NCBI GenBank assembly: GCA_023393755.1
Contig: JAEXCA010000225.1
Location: 1-28,371, forward strand
Direction of reading: 5' to 3'
Origin: Actinomycetes bacterium
GTDB taxonomy: Bacteria; Actinomycetota; Actinomycetes; Propionibacteriales; Propionibacteriaceae
DNA length: 28,371 nucleotides
Shown here: piece after piece, positions 16,393-24,175 of the stretch
Position numbering within the stretch: the first letter of the stretch is position 1
Layout of the letters: every line of letters starts with the position of its first letter
The notes under the pieces: model-generated
Databases searched by the model: none
What the model was told of the DNA's origin: nothing
Seen by the model: only the letters and a program-made list of their open reading frames with translations
Translations under genes and position numbers: made by a program

Positions 16393-16500
16393 GGACGACC
16401 CTTCGCGACGGACGCGCGAGACGCGGGGATCCGCGTCCCGCGCGACGTCTCGACGAGCGGAGCGAGGAGCTGACCCGCCCTGCGGGCGACCCGATGTTCC
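16393..16500. repeat. Compound hairpin repeat between treB and treC
   Basis: GGACGACCCTTCGCGAC at its start closely matches GGACGACCCTTCGAGAC at 9749-9765. A strong stem follows: GCGCG-A-GACGCGG, loop GGAT, CCGCGTC-C-CGCGC (16414-16443, one mismatch). Then GTCTCGACGAGCGG, GAGCGAGGAGC and a small hairpin CGCCC-TGC-GGGCG with ACC. The remainder of the 16354-16588 gap shows nothing I can name. Confidence 0.6.
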
Positions 16501-16588
16501 TCGGCCGCTGGCGCGGACCTCGTCAAGACTCCTCCCTCCCGCCGCTGTCAGCGGCCTGGCGGTCGTCGTCCGGGATCGTCCTGGCGGC

Positions 16589-18073
16589 TCAGGCCTCGGC
16601 CGCCGCCAGGTCGGCCTCCTCGGCGGCCTTGATCGCGGCGACGTCCTGGTCGGCGAGCTGGCGCTTGCCGTAGGCCAGGGTGACCAGGCCCGGGACGAGG
16701 ATGCAGAACGCCATCGCACCGCCGAACACCGGCCAGTACTCCGGCCAGATCGCGAAGATGCCCGGCACGCCGCCGACGCCGATGCTGGACGCCACCACCC
16801 CGAAGATCGAGATGAAGGCACCGGCGAGGCCGGCGCAGACGATCGAGATCAGGAAGGGGTACTTGTAGCGCAGGTTCACGCCGAACATGGCCGGCTCGGT
16901 GATGCCCAGCCACGCCGAGAGGCCCGAGGTGGCGGCCAGCGACTTCTGCTTGGCGTTCTGCAGCACGAAGTACATGCCGAACGCCACCGAGCCCTGACAG
17001 ATGTTGGACAGCGCCAGGATCGGCCACAGGAAGGTCTCCGGACGTCCCGCCGTCGCCGGCGAGGAGGCCAGCAACTGCAGATCGACCGCCAGGAAGGTGT
17101 GGTGCATGCCGGTGATCACCATCACGCCGTAGAGCGTGCCGTAGACCAGGCCACCGACCGCGGGAACCAGGTTGAACAGCCAGGTGACGCCCTGGGCCAG
17201 CAGATCGCCGATCCAGAAGGTGACCGGGCCGATCACGGCGAAGGCGAGGAAGCCGGTGACCAGCAGGGCGACCGGGGCCACCACCAGCAGGTGGAAGCTC
17301 TCCTTGACCTTGGCCTTCAGCCACAACTCCACCTTGGCCAGCACCCAGGCGGCCACCAGCATGGGCAGCATCTGCCCCTGGTAGCCGATCTTGTCGATGT
17401 GCCAGCCGAACAGATCCCAGAACGGGACCCCGTCGCCGCTGCGGGCGCTGCCCAGCCCCCAGGCGTTCAGCAGGTCGGGGTGGACCAGCATGGCGCCCAG
17501 CACGATGCCGAGCAGCGGGTTGCCGCCGAACCGCTTGACCGCCGACCAGCCGACCAGCACCGGCAGGAAGACGAACGAGGTGTTGGCGATCGTGATGATG
17601 ATCCCGGCGACACCGGCCAGGCCCGGGTTCGCCTCGACCAGCGACTGGGGTCCGAAGATGCCCGGCTGGGTCAGGATGTTGTTGATGCCCATCAGCAGAC
17701 CGGCGGTGACCAGCGCCGGCAGCAGCGGGACGAAGATGTCGGAGAAGATCTTGACGAACTGCTGCAGCGGGTTCAGCTTCTCTGCCGCGGCGGCCTTGAC
17801 CTCCTCCTTGGTGGCGGTGTGCCCGCCGGTGAGCTCGGCCACGTCGATCGCGACCTCCTCGACCAGGCCGGGCCCGATGATCACCTGGAACTGGCCGGCG
17901 GTCGAGAACGACCCCTTGACCATGTCGACCGCCTCCAGGGCGGCGTTGTCGACCTTGCTCTCATCCTTCAGGGCGAACCGGAGCCGGGTGACACAGTTGG
18001 TGGCTGCGGAGATGTTGTCGACGCCACCGACGGCATCGATGATCGCCTGCGCCTCTTGGGTGTACTTGCCCAT
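16589..18073 (-). CDS. treB: PTS system trehalose-specific EIIBC component
   Basis: Imports trehalose across the membrane while phosphorylating it. 494 residues: an EIIB domain (~1-85) with the phospho-accepting Cys27 in SAATNCVTRLRFAL and FQVIIGPGLVEEV, then an EIIC domain of about ten membrane segments, including IFVPLLPALVTAGLLMGIN, NPLLGIVLGAMLVHPDLL, the GMHHTF loop and GITEPAMFGVNLRYKYPFL, which is the sugar-site signature of the glucose/sucrose/trehalose group. No EIIA domain is fused, so phosphate must come from an EIIA encoded elsewhere. ATG at 18071-18073 is chosen over the GTG one codon upstream because AAGGAG lies five bases before it. The sugar is assigned as trehalose because of the adjoining treC; sequence alone would also allow sucrose or a beta-glucoside. 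Confidence 0.9.
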   Translation of the reverse strand: MGKYTQEAQAIIDAVGGVDNISAATNCVTRLRFALKDESKVDNAALEAVDMVKGSFSTAGQFQVIIGPGLVEEVAIDVAELTGGHTATKEEVKAAAAEKLNPLQQFVKIFSDIFVPLLPALVTAGLLMGINNILTQPGIFGPQSLVEANPGLAGVAGIIITIANTSFVFLPVLVGWSAVKRFGGNPLLGIVLGAMLVHPDLLNAWGLGSARSGDGVPFWDLFGWHIDKIGYQGQMLPMLVAAWVLAKVELWLKAKVKESFHLLVVAPVALLVTGFLAFAVIGPVTFWIGDLLAQGVTWLFNLVPAVGGLVYGTLYGVMVITGMHHTFLAVDLQLLASSPATAGRPETFLWPILALSNICQGSVAFGMYFVLQNAKQKSLAATSGLSAWLGITEPAMFGVNLRYKYPFLISIVCAGLAGAFISIFGVVASSIGVGGVPGIFAIWPEYWPVFGGAMAFCILVPGLVTLAYGKRQLADQDVAAIKAAEEADLAAAEA

Positions 18074-18117
18074 CACTACTCCTTCGGGGTGTGACGCACG
18101 AAGGTGCGCGTGGCGCC

Positions 18118-18146
18118 ATCATCCCTCCGCCCGGCGGGGATGTGAA
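18118..18146 (-). promoter_or_regulatory. Predicted treB promoter
   Basis: On the minus strand TTCACA (18146-18141) and GATGAT (18123-18118) are separated by 17 bases. The palindrome TGGCGCCA (18111-18118) overlaps the end of the -10 and the expected start, and CCCCTC-GA-GAGGGG (18165-18178) lies upstream of the -35. Either may be a regulator site; no trehalose regulator gene is present in the window. Confidence 0.5.
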
Positions 18147-18210
18147 GCACCTCGAGCGCTGGCACCCCTCGAGAGGGGCCACCACGACCCTCCCCGGGGG
18201 TCGATCCCGC

Positions 18211-19680
18211 TCAGCGCGACGGGAGGGCGAGTTCGTACTCCTGCGGGGGTACCGGACGCTGCGGAGCGGCCAGCGCCTGCAGGCTCGCACCGAGCGCCGC
18301 TGCCTGTGGCGCCGGCAGTCCGGCGGCCAGCAGCGCGCCGCAGATCCCGGCCAGCAGATCCCCCGAGCCCGCCTGGGCCGTCCAGGCCGGGCCCGGAACC
18401 GCCACCTGGACGACCGCCCGGCCGGGCGTGGCGACCAGCTGCGTCGCCCCCTTGAGCAGGACGGTGGCGCCGGTGCGCACCACCGCGTGCCGCACCGCGG
18501 CCAACGGATCGGCCGTGACCTGCTCGCGGGAGATCCCCAGCAGCCGGGCCAACTCCCCGGCATGCGGGGTGAGCAGCACCTGTGGATGCAGCCGGTGCGG
18601 CAGCATGCCGAGCGCGTCGGCGTCCACCACCACCGGGAGCCCGCTGACCACCGCCGCAGCGACCACGTCCGGGCCGTCCGGGCGGTCGCCCCAGCCACTG
18701 CCGTGCACCAGCGCCTGCACCCGTCCCTCGCCGGCCACCACATTGGGCAGCCGCTGCAGCACGGCGCCGGCCACCTCGGCCGGACCCAGATAGCGCACCA
18801 TGCCCGCTCCGCCGCGCACCGCCCCGAGGGCGGCGAGCACGCCGGCGCCCGGGTAGCGGGCCGACCCGGCGTCCACGCCGACCACGCCGCGGGAGTACTT
18901 GTCGGAGGTCGCGGTCGGCGCCGGCCAGGCGTCCGCCACCTCGTCCGGCCCCCAGAGCTCGAGTTCGGGCTCCATCGGCGGCAGACCGATGTCGACCAGC
19001 TCGATCCGGCCGCAGGCCGAGCGGGCCGGCTCGATCACGTGACAGGCCTTCAACCCGCCGAAGGTGACCGTGACGTCGGCGGTGAAGTGGGCTGCCAGCC
19101 CGTCGCCGATCGTGCTCCGGGCCGGCTCGGGGACGGTCACCGGATCGACCTGCTCCCCGGCCGGGACCAGGCTCACGAACGGCAGGTCCGCCGGCACCCC
19201 GGAGGGCAGGTCGACCGCCATCACCGGCACGCCGCCCTCGGCGCAGGCCCGGGCGAAGTCGGCCACCGGTGCCCGCAGCCCGGCCTGGCCGCCGATCCCG
19301 GTGACGCCGTCCAGCACCAGATCGGTGTCGCTCAGCTCCGCCACCGCGGCGGCGGTGTCCAGCTCCCGTCCGCCGGACGCCAGGAAGGCCTCCCAGCCCG
19401 CCCGGTGCACCCCGGACCCCGGACGCCAGGCGCGCACCCGCACCCCGCGGCGGGCCAGCCGGGCCGCCGCGAACAGCGCATCGCCACCGTTGTTGCCGCT
19501 GCCGGCCACGACCAGCAGGTGACGGCCGTGGAGCCCGCCCCAGCGCCGGCGCAACTCCCGCGCCGCCGCCGACGCCAGCGCGGCCGCCGCGCGCTGCATC
19601 AGCGCATCCTCCCCCACAACAGCAATGGCGGCCGATTCGGCCGCCCGGATGGTCGCAACTGAGTAAACGCCCTGCATCAT
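18211..19680 (-). CDS. nnrE: Bifunctional NAD(P)H-hydrate epimerase / ADP-dependent dehydratase
   Basis: Repairs hydrated NADH and NADPH. 489 residues in two domains. The N-terminal YjeF-type epimerase (~1-215) has GEDALMQRAA and the nucleotide-binding GSGNNGGDAL (60-69), then VDLPSGVPAD. The C-terminal dehydratase, a ribokinase-like fold (~240-489), has TPHAGELARLLG, VLLKGATQLVA and GSGDLLAGI with the catalytic Asp at ~441. The two-domain arrangement is the common bacterial one. ATG 19678-19680 overlaps the acpS stop by 4 bases; a second ATG follows at once. It ends the glmS-acpS-nnrE unit; alr, which often follows in related gene orders, is absent here. Confidence 0.95.
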   Translation of the reverse strand: MMQGVYSVATIRAAESAAIAVVGEDALMQRAAAALASAAARELRRRWGGLHGRHLLVVAGSGNNGGDALFAAARLARRGVRVRAWRPGSGVHRAGWEAFLASGGRELDTAAAVAELSDTDLVLDGVTGIGGQAGLRAPVADFARACAEGGVPVMAVDLPSGVPADLPFVSLVPAGEQVDPVTVPEPARSTIGDGLAAHFTADVTVTFGGLKACHVIEPARSACGRIELVDIGLPPMEPELELWGPDEVADAWPAPTATSDKYSRGVVGVDAGSARYPGAGVLAALGAVRGGAGMVRYLGPAEVAGAVLQRLPNVVAGEGRVQALVHGSGWGDRPDGPDVVAAAVVSGLPVVVDADALGMLPHRLHPQVLLTPHAGELARLLGISREQVTADPLAAVRHAVVRTGATVLLKGATQLVATPGRAVVQVAVPGPAWTAQAGSGDLLAGICGALLAAGLPAPQAAALGASLQALAAPQRPVPPQEYELALPSR

Positions 19681-20024
19681 GCCTCGCAGACTACGACAGC
19701 CGCGGCGATCCCGGCGTCGTGGGTGATCGACAGGTGGAGGCGTCCGATGCCGAGTTCGGCGACCCTGCGGGCCACCGTCCCGGTGCAGCTGAAGTAGGGC
19801 TTGCCGCTGTCGTCGGCGCGCACCTCGACGTCGGTCCAGATCAGCCCGGAAGGGGCGCCGAGCGCCTTGGCGAGCGCCTCCTTGGCGGCGAACCGGCCGG
19901 CCATCCGCTGCATCGACGCGTCCCGTTCGGTCGCGGTGAACACCCGTTCGAGCACGCCCTGGCGGGCGGCCGCCCGGGTGAACCGGGAGACCTGGGTGAC
20001 GTCGATGCCGAGCCCGATGATCAT
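19677..20024 (-). CDS. acpS: Holo-[acyl-carrier-protein] synthase
   Basis: Attaches the 4'-phosphopantetheine arm of CoA to acyl carrier protein. The 115-residue product has both AcpS motifs: GLGIDVTQVSRF with the Mg2+-binding Asp8, and RFAAKEALAKALG with the second metal-binding Glu, followed by LSITHDAGIAAAVVV at the end. ATG 20022-20024 lies 4 bases after the glmS stop and the gene's own stop overlaps nnrE, so translation is likely coupled throughout. The CoA donor pathway is represented nearby by coaA. Confidence 0.97.
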   Translation of the reverse strand: MIIGLGIDVTQVSRFTRAAARQGVLERVFTATERDASMQRMAGRFAAKEALAKALGAPSGLIWTDVEVRADDSGKPYFSCTGTVARRVAELGIGRLHLSITHDAGIAAAVVVCEA

Positions 20025-20028
20025 CGGC

Positions 20029-21873
20029 TCACTCCACGGTGACGGACTTGGCCAGGTTGCGCGGCTGGTCGACGTCGTAGCCCTTCAGGGTGGCCAGTTC
20101 GCAGGCGAAGTACTGCAGCGGGACGGTGGCCACCAGCGGCTGCAGGATGGTGGAGACCTTCGGCAGCGGGAAGACCACGTCGGCGAACGGCGCCACCTCG
20201 TCGTCCCCCTGCTCGGCCAGGACGACGGTGAGCGCGCCGCGGGCCCGCACCTCCTGGATGTTGGAGACCACCTTGTCGTGCAGCTGGTCGCGACCCTGCG
20301 GCGGCACCACCACGAAGACCGGGACGCCCGGCTCGACCAGCGCGATCGGGCCGTGCTTGAGTTCGCCGGCCGGGAAGCCCTCGGCGTGCAGGTAGGCCAA
20401 CTCCTTCAGCTTCAGCGCGCCCTCCAGGGCGACCGGGTAGCCGACGTGCCGGCCGAGGAACAGCACCGACCTCTTGTCGACGAAGTCGCCGGCCAGCGTC
20501 TTGATCGGGTCCAGGCCGTCCAGCACCTGCTGGATCAGCTCGGGGGTGCCGGCCAGTTCGTCCATCCAGCGGGCGATCTCGTCGCCGAACATGGTGCCGC
20601 GGACCTGGGCGAGGTAGAGGCCCAGCAGGTAGCAGGCGGCGACCTGGGTGAGGAAGCCCTTGGTGGAAGCGACGCCGATCTCCGGCCCGGCGTGGGTGTA
20701 GATCACCGCGTCCGATTCCCGCGGGATGGTGGCGCCGTTGGTGTTGCAGATCGCGATCACCTTGGCGTGCTGCTCGCGGGCGTGCCGGATCGCCATCAGG
20801 GTGTCGGCGGTCTCCCCCGACTGGCTGATCGTGACCACCAGGGTGGAGCGGGTGATGATCGGGTCGCGGTACCGGAACTCCGACGCGATCTCGACCTCGC
20901 AGGCGACCCGCGTCCAGTGCTCGATGGCGTACTTGGCCACCAGGCCGGCGTAGTAGGCCGTCCCACAGGCGACGATGATGATCTTGTCGATGGTGCGGAG
21001 CTCGGCCTCGGAGATCCGCAGTTCGTCCAGCTTGAGCGCACCGTCGGCGGTGTAGCGGCCCAGCAGGGTGTCGGCCACCGCCTGGGGCTGCTCGAAGATC
21101 TCCTTGCGCATGAACCAGTCGTAGCCGGCCTTCTCGGCCGCGGAGAGATCCCAGGTGACCTCGAACGGACGGGAGTCGGCCGGGTTCCCGTCGAAGTCGG
21201 TCACCGTGTAGCCGTCCCGGGTCACCTCGACCACCCGGTCCTGGCCGAGTTCGACGGCGTTGCGGGTGAACTCGATGAACGCCGCGACGTCCGAGGCGAC
21301 GAAGTTCTCGCCCTCGCCGACGCCGAGCACCAGCGGCGAGTTGCGCCGGGCGGCGACCAGCCGGTCGGGGTCGTGGGCGTCGAGGGCCACCAGGGTGAAG
21401 GCGCCCTCCAGCCGCCGGCAGACCGTCCGCATCGCGTTCGCGAGGCTGGCGCCGGCCTCCACCTCGGCGCCCAGCAGGTGGGCGGCCACCTCGGTGTCGG
21501 TCTCGGAACGGAAGCCGACGCCGCCGGCCTCCAGCTCCTGGCGCAGCGCGGCGAAGTTCTCGATGATCCCGTTGTGGATCACCACCACCCGTCCGGTGGC
21601 GGAAAGGTGCGGGTGCGCGTTGGCGTCGGTCGGGCCGCCGTGGGTGGCCCAGCGGGTGTGCCCGATCCCGATCCCGGTCTCCGGCAGCGGATCGCGGCCG
21701 AGCTCCTCGATCAGGTTGGCGATCTTGCCGGCCTTCTTACGGAGTTCGATCGCACCGTCGCTGATCACGGCCACCCCGGCGGAGTCGTAGCCGCGGTACT
21801 CCATCCGCTTCAGACCCGAGGTGACCACGTCCCTGGCCACCCGTGGGCCCACGTATCCGATGATTCCGCACAT
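20029..21873 (-). CDS. glmS: Glutamine–fructose-6-phosphate aminotransferase (isomerizing)
   Basis: Makes glucosamine 6-phosphate from fructose 6-phosphate and glutamine, the entry to UDP-GlcNAc for peptidoglycan. The 614-residue product begins MCGIIGYVG with the N-terminal nucleophile Cys2 of the glutaminase domain, followed by GIGHTRWATHG and NGIIEN. Two SIS sugar-isomerase domains follow (ACGTAYYAG, SQSGETADTLMAI, GRHVGYPVALEGALKLKE), and the C-terminus ends QPRNLAKSVTVE as in the family. The start at 21871-21873 is fixed by Cys2. TAGAGT lies 7 bases before it with no ribosome site, so the transcript is probably leaderless. No glmS ribozyme is expected or seen. Confidence 0.98.
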   Translation of the reverse strand: MCGIIGYVGPRVARDVVTSGLKRMEYRGYDSAGVAVISDGAIELRKKAGKIANLIEELGRDPLPETGIGIGHTRWATHGGPTDANAHPHLSATGRVVVIHNGIIENFAALRQELEAGGVGFRSETDTEVAAHLLGAEVEAGASLANAMRTVCRRLEGAFTLVALDAHDPDRLVAARRNSPLVLGVGEGENFVASDVAAFIEFTRNAVELGQDRVVEVTRDGYTVTDFDGNPADSRPFEVTWDLSAAEKAGYDWFMRKEIFEQPQAVADTLLGRYTADGALKLDELRISEAELRTIDKIIIVACGTAYYAGLVAKYAIEHWTRVACEVEIASEFRYRDPIITRSTLVVTISQSGETADTLMAIRHAREQHAKVIAICNTNGATIPRESDAVIYTHAGPEIGVASTKGFLTQVAACYLLGLYLAQVRGTMFGDEIARWMDELAGTPELIQQVLDGLDPIKTLAGDFVDKRSVLFLGRHVGYPVALEGALKLKELAYLHAEGFPAGELKHGPIALVEPGVPVFVVVPPQGRDQLHDKVVSNIQEVRARGALTVVLAEQGDDEVAPFADVVFPLPKVSTILQPLVATVPLQYFACELATLKGYDVDQPRNLAKSVTVE

Positions 21874-21880
21874 ATCCGGC

Positions 21881-21886
21881 ACTCTA
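21881..21886 (-). promoter_or_regulatory. -10 element of a leaderless glmS transcript
   Basis: TAGAGT on the minus strand is followed by 7 bases and then the glmS ATG, leaving no space for a leader. The coaA start lies only 40 bases away on the other strand, so the two promoters must overlap. Confidence 0.6.
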
Positions 21887-21900
21887 CTGGTCGGACACGG

Positions 21901-21906
21901 CAGACT
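21901..21906 (+). promoter_or_regulatory. Candidate -10 of coaA
   Basis: CAGACT precedes the GTG start of coaA by 7 bases. The match to TANNNT is imperfect at the first base, but no ribosome site is present, so a leaderless start is the simplest reading. Confidence 0.35.
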
Positions 21907-21913
21907 AGGGCGG

Positions 21914-22885
21914 GTGCACACACCCGCGCCAGAGTTGCCGGCCCCCGAGGACGACCCCTTCGGCCCCTATCTGACGCTGGAGCGACGCCACTGGGCGGCG
22001 CTGGCCGCGGCCCGGCCGGATCTGGAGACCGAGACCCTGGCCCGGCTGCGCGGGGTGAACGAGCCCACCGACGTCGACGAGGTGCGGGAGGTCTACCTGC
22101 CGCTGACCGAACTGATCCAGCTGTACTCCGACCGGACCGCCGCGCTGTACCGCGACAGCCACAGCTACCTCGGGCTGTCGGGCGCGCGCACTCCGTTCGT
22201 GATCGGGGTGGCGGGTTCGGTGGCGGTGGGCAAGTCGACCACCTCGCGGCTGCTGCGGGAGCTGCTCAGCCGGGCGCCCGGCAACCCCCAGGTGGATCTG
22301 GTCACCACCGACGGCTTCCTCTTCCCCAACGCCCACCTGGAGGAACTCGGCCTGCTGGAGCGCAAGGGCTTCCCGGAGTCCTACGACCGGCGGCGGCTGG
22401 TCACGTTCGTGATGGACGTGAAGTCGGGCGCCGCCGAGGTGCGCGCACCGGTGTACTCCCACCTGGCGTACGACATCGTCCCCGACCAGGAGGTGGTGGT
22501 GCGCCAGCCCGACATCCTGATCATCGAGGGGCTGAACGTGCTGCAGCCGGCGCGGCGCCGGGCGAACGGCACGATGGGCCTGGCGGTGAGCGACTTCTTC
22601 GACTTCTCGGTCTACGTCGACGCCGACGACGGCGACGTGAAGTCGTGGTACCTGCGGCGGTTCCTGGCGTTGCGGGAGACGGCGTTCCGCGATCCCAAGT
22701 CCTACTTCCGCCGGTTCGCCGAGATCCCCGAGGCCGAGGCGTTCTCCCAGGCGAGCGACATCTGGGACACGATCAACGGCCCCAACCTGCAGGCCAACAT
22801 CAAGCCGACCCGCGGCCGGGCGACCGCCATCCTGCGCAAGGCGGCCGACCACAAGGTCAGCTGGGTACGGATCCGGAAGATCTGA
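21914..22885 (+). CDS. coaA: Type I pantothenate kinase
   Basis: Phosphorylates pantothenate with ATP, the first step of CoA synthesis. From the GTG at 21914 the product is 323 residues. The P-loop is GVAGSVAVGKST with K107, followed by VTTDGFLFPN, KGFPESYDRR, YSHLAYDIVP and DILIIEGLNVLQ, all typical of prokaryotic CoaA. The C-terminus has RDPKSYF and the NGPNLQANIKPTRGRATAILRK segment. Upstream in-frame ATG codons lie inside the divergent glmS gene and are unlikely. The stop shares one base with the next gene's ATG (TGATG), so the two are co-translated. Confidence 0.97.
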   Translation: MHTPAPELPAPEDDPFGPYLTLERRHWAALAAARPDLETETLARLRGVNEPTDVDEVREVYLPLTELIQLYSDRTAALYRDSHSYLGLSGARTPFVIGVAGSVAVGKSTTSRLLRELLSRAPGNPQVDLVTTDGFLFPNAHLEELGLLERKGFPESYDRRRLVTFVMDVKSGAAEVRAPVYSHLAYDIVPDQEVVVRQPDILIIEGLNVLQPARRRANGTMGLAVSDFFDFSVYVDADDGDVKSWYLRRFLALRETAFRDPKSYFRRFAEIPEAEAFSQASDIWDTINGPNLQANIKPTRGRATAILRKAADHKVSWVRIRKI

Positions 22886-23297
22886 TGGACGTCGTGGAGC
22901 TCGGCGCGCCGGACGCCGACGCCGCGGTCGCGCTGTGGCAGCTGACCGGCCTGACCCGTCCCTGGAACGACGCCCACGCCGACTTCTCCCGGGCGGTGGC
23001 GGGCCCGTCCTCCGCCGTGCTGGGGCTGCGGCGGGCCGGGGAGCTGGTCGGGACGGCGATGATCGGTCACGACGGTCACCGCGGCTGGGTCTACTACCTG
23101 GCCGTGGCGCCGTCCGCGCAGGGCGGTGGACTGGGCCGTGCCCTGATGGACGCCTGCGAGCGCTGGCTGGTGGAGCGCGGCGTCCCCAAGCTCCAGTTCA
23201 TGGTGCGCACACCGACAACGTCGGCGTCCTGGCCTTCTACGACCACCTCGGCTACGCCCCGCAGGACGTGGTGGTGCTGGGCCGCCGGCTCGACTAG
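22885..23297 (+). pseudogene. GNAT acetyltransferase gene broken by a 2-base frameshift
   Basis: The start ATG overlaps the coaA stop. The first ~107 codons read as a GNAT enzyme of the YpeA-like group: YYLAVAPSAQGGGLGRALMDACERWL is the acetyl-CoA motif, followed by KLQFMVR. At 23207-23212 the frame is lost. Another frame then gives TDNVGVLAFYDHLGYAPQDVVVLGRRLD and a stop at 23297, exactly the expected C-terminal part. CGCACACCGAC would need to be CGCACCGAC, so an extra AC dinucleotide is the simplest cause. Without repair the first frame runs on into unrelated sequence to 23382. Whether this is a real mutation or a sequence error cannot be decided here. Confidence 0.8.
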
Positions 23298-24061
23298 CGA
23301 TACAACGACCAGGCCCGGTCCGGGCTCGGCTCATCGGCTTCGGACAGCACGCCGCCGGGTTCGGCCGCCGGTCCGGGGATGACCGCCCCGCGGCGCGCCC
23401 GTTCGGCGAGCCCCAGCGTGAGCGCCGCGGCCCGCTCCAGCCGGGCGAGAGCGCTGCAGGCGGCCCGGGTGCGCTCGTCCGCCTCGCGGCTCAGGTGCCG
23501 CCGTTCGGCGTCCACCAGGCGGGCCACCTCGGCCTGTGCCTGATAGGCCAGGTCGCGCACCATGCTCAACTCGGCCTGCGGCAGATCGTCCGCCTGTTCG
23601 CTGACCCGCCGCCACAACTGGTGTCCGCGGGTCCACAGGTCATGGGCGAGTCGGTCCTCCGGAGTGATCGCAACCGTCAGTGTCCTGGCTGCGGCGAGCC
23701 CGGCCGGCCAGGCGATCCGGGACGGTGAGTCCAGGTGGTCGCTGAGCTTGCGTACCCCCATCACGACGGCCGGGAAGGCGCCGACCAGGAGGAACCCGCC
23801 GGCGGTTCCCTCGGTCGCCACGGTGACGGCGAAGCCCAGCGAGACGGCTCCCGCCGCCAGGACGGTACCGCTGACCAGTCCTCTCAGCCAGTTCCGGTCC
23901 CACCTTGCCAGGAGGGAGTCGCCGGATCTGCCGTCGAGCACTGCCGCCATGGCGGCCGTCCGCTCGGCGTCGCTGAGCCGGCCGAGGTCGAGCACGGTGA
24001 GTGTCCGGCGTCCGCGTGCGTCCGCCACCGTCGAGGCGACCCGTCGGGCAAGATCGTTCAT
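23294..24061 (-). CDS. Membrane protein with two helices and a long helical tail, unknown function
   Basis: 255 residues from the ATG at 24059-24061, which has GGGAG at good spacing; a longer upstream frame lacks support. The N-terminal ~55 residues are charged, with LTVLDLGRLSDAERTAAMAAVLDG. Two hydrophobic stretches follow: ~62-82 and ~88-103. The C-terminal ~140 residues are rich in Ala, Arg, Glu and Leu (HQLWRRVSEQADDLPQ, YQAQAEVARLVDAERRHLSRE) and are probably helical or coiled coil in the cytoplasm. No family is recognised. It converges on the acetyltransferase gene, and the stop codons of both lie in the same CTAG tetramer (23294-23297). Confidence 0.75.
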   Translation of the reverse strand: MNDLARRVASTVADARGRRTLTVLDLGRLSDAERTAAMAAVLDGRSGDSLLARWDRNWLRGLVSGTVLAAGAVSLGFAVTVATEGTAGGFLLVGAFPAVVMGVRKLSDHLDSPSRIAWPAGLAAARTLTVAITPEDRLAHDLWTRGHQLWRRVSEQADDLPQAELSMVRDLAYQAQAEVARLVDAERRHLSREADERTRAACSALARLERAAALTLGLAERARRGAVIPGPAAEPGGVLSEADEPSPDRAWSLYR

Positions 24062-24175
24062 CGTGCACTCCCGTCCGGGCCCGGGACCGGTCCCGGACCT
24101 CAGCCTGCCCCGCTCGCCGGAGATGTCAACGACCAGGGCCGTCACCAGCGGCGGATCGAGTGCGATAGTGATGGA

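Noticed and set aside
16352..18094. Plus-strand frame opposite treB
   Set aside because: His/Arg/Gln/Asp-rich shadow typical of an antisense frame in high-GC DNA; treB on the minus strand is certain.
21841..21913. glmS ribozyme or riboswitch upstream of glmS
   Set aside because: The intergenic space is 40 bases and the start is probably leaderless; no room for a ribozyme, which is a feature of Firmicutes.
19801..22884. Plus-strand frame of over 1,000 codons opposite acpS and glmS
   Set aside because: Antisense shadow of acpS and glmS, joined by chance to the frame of the acetyltransferase gene.
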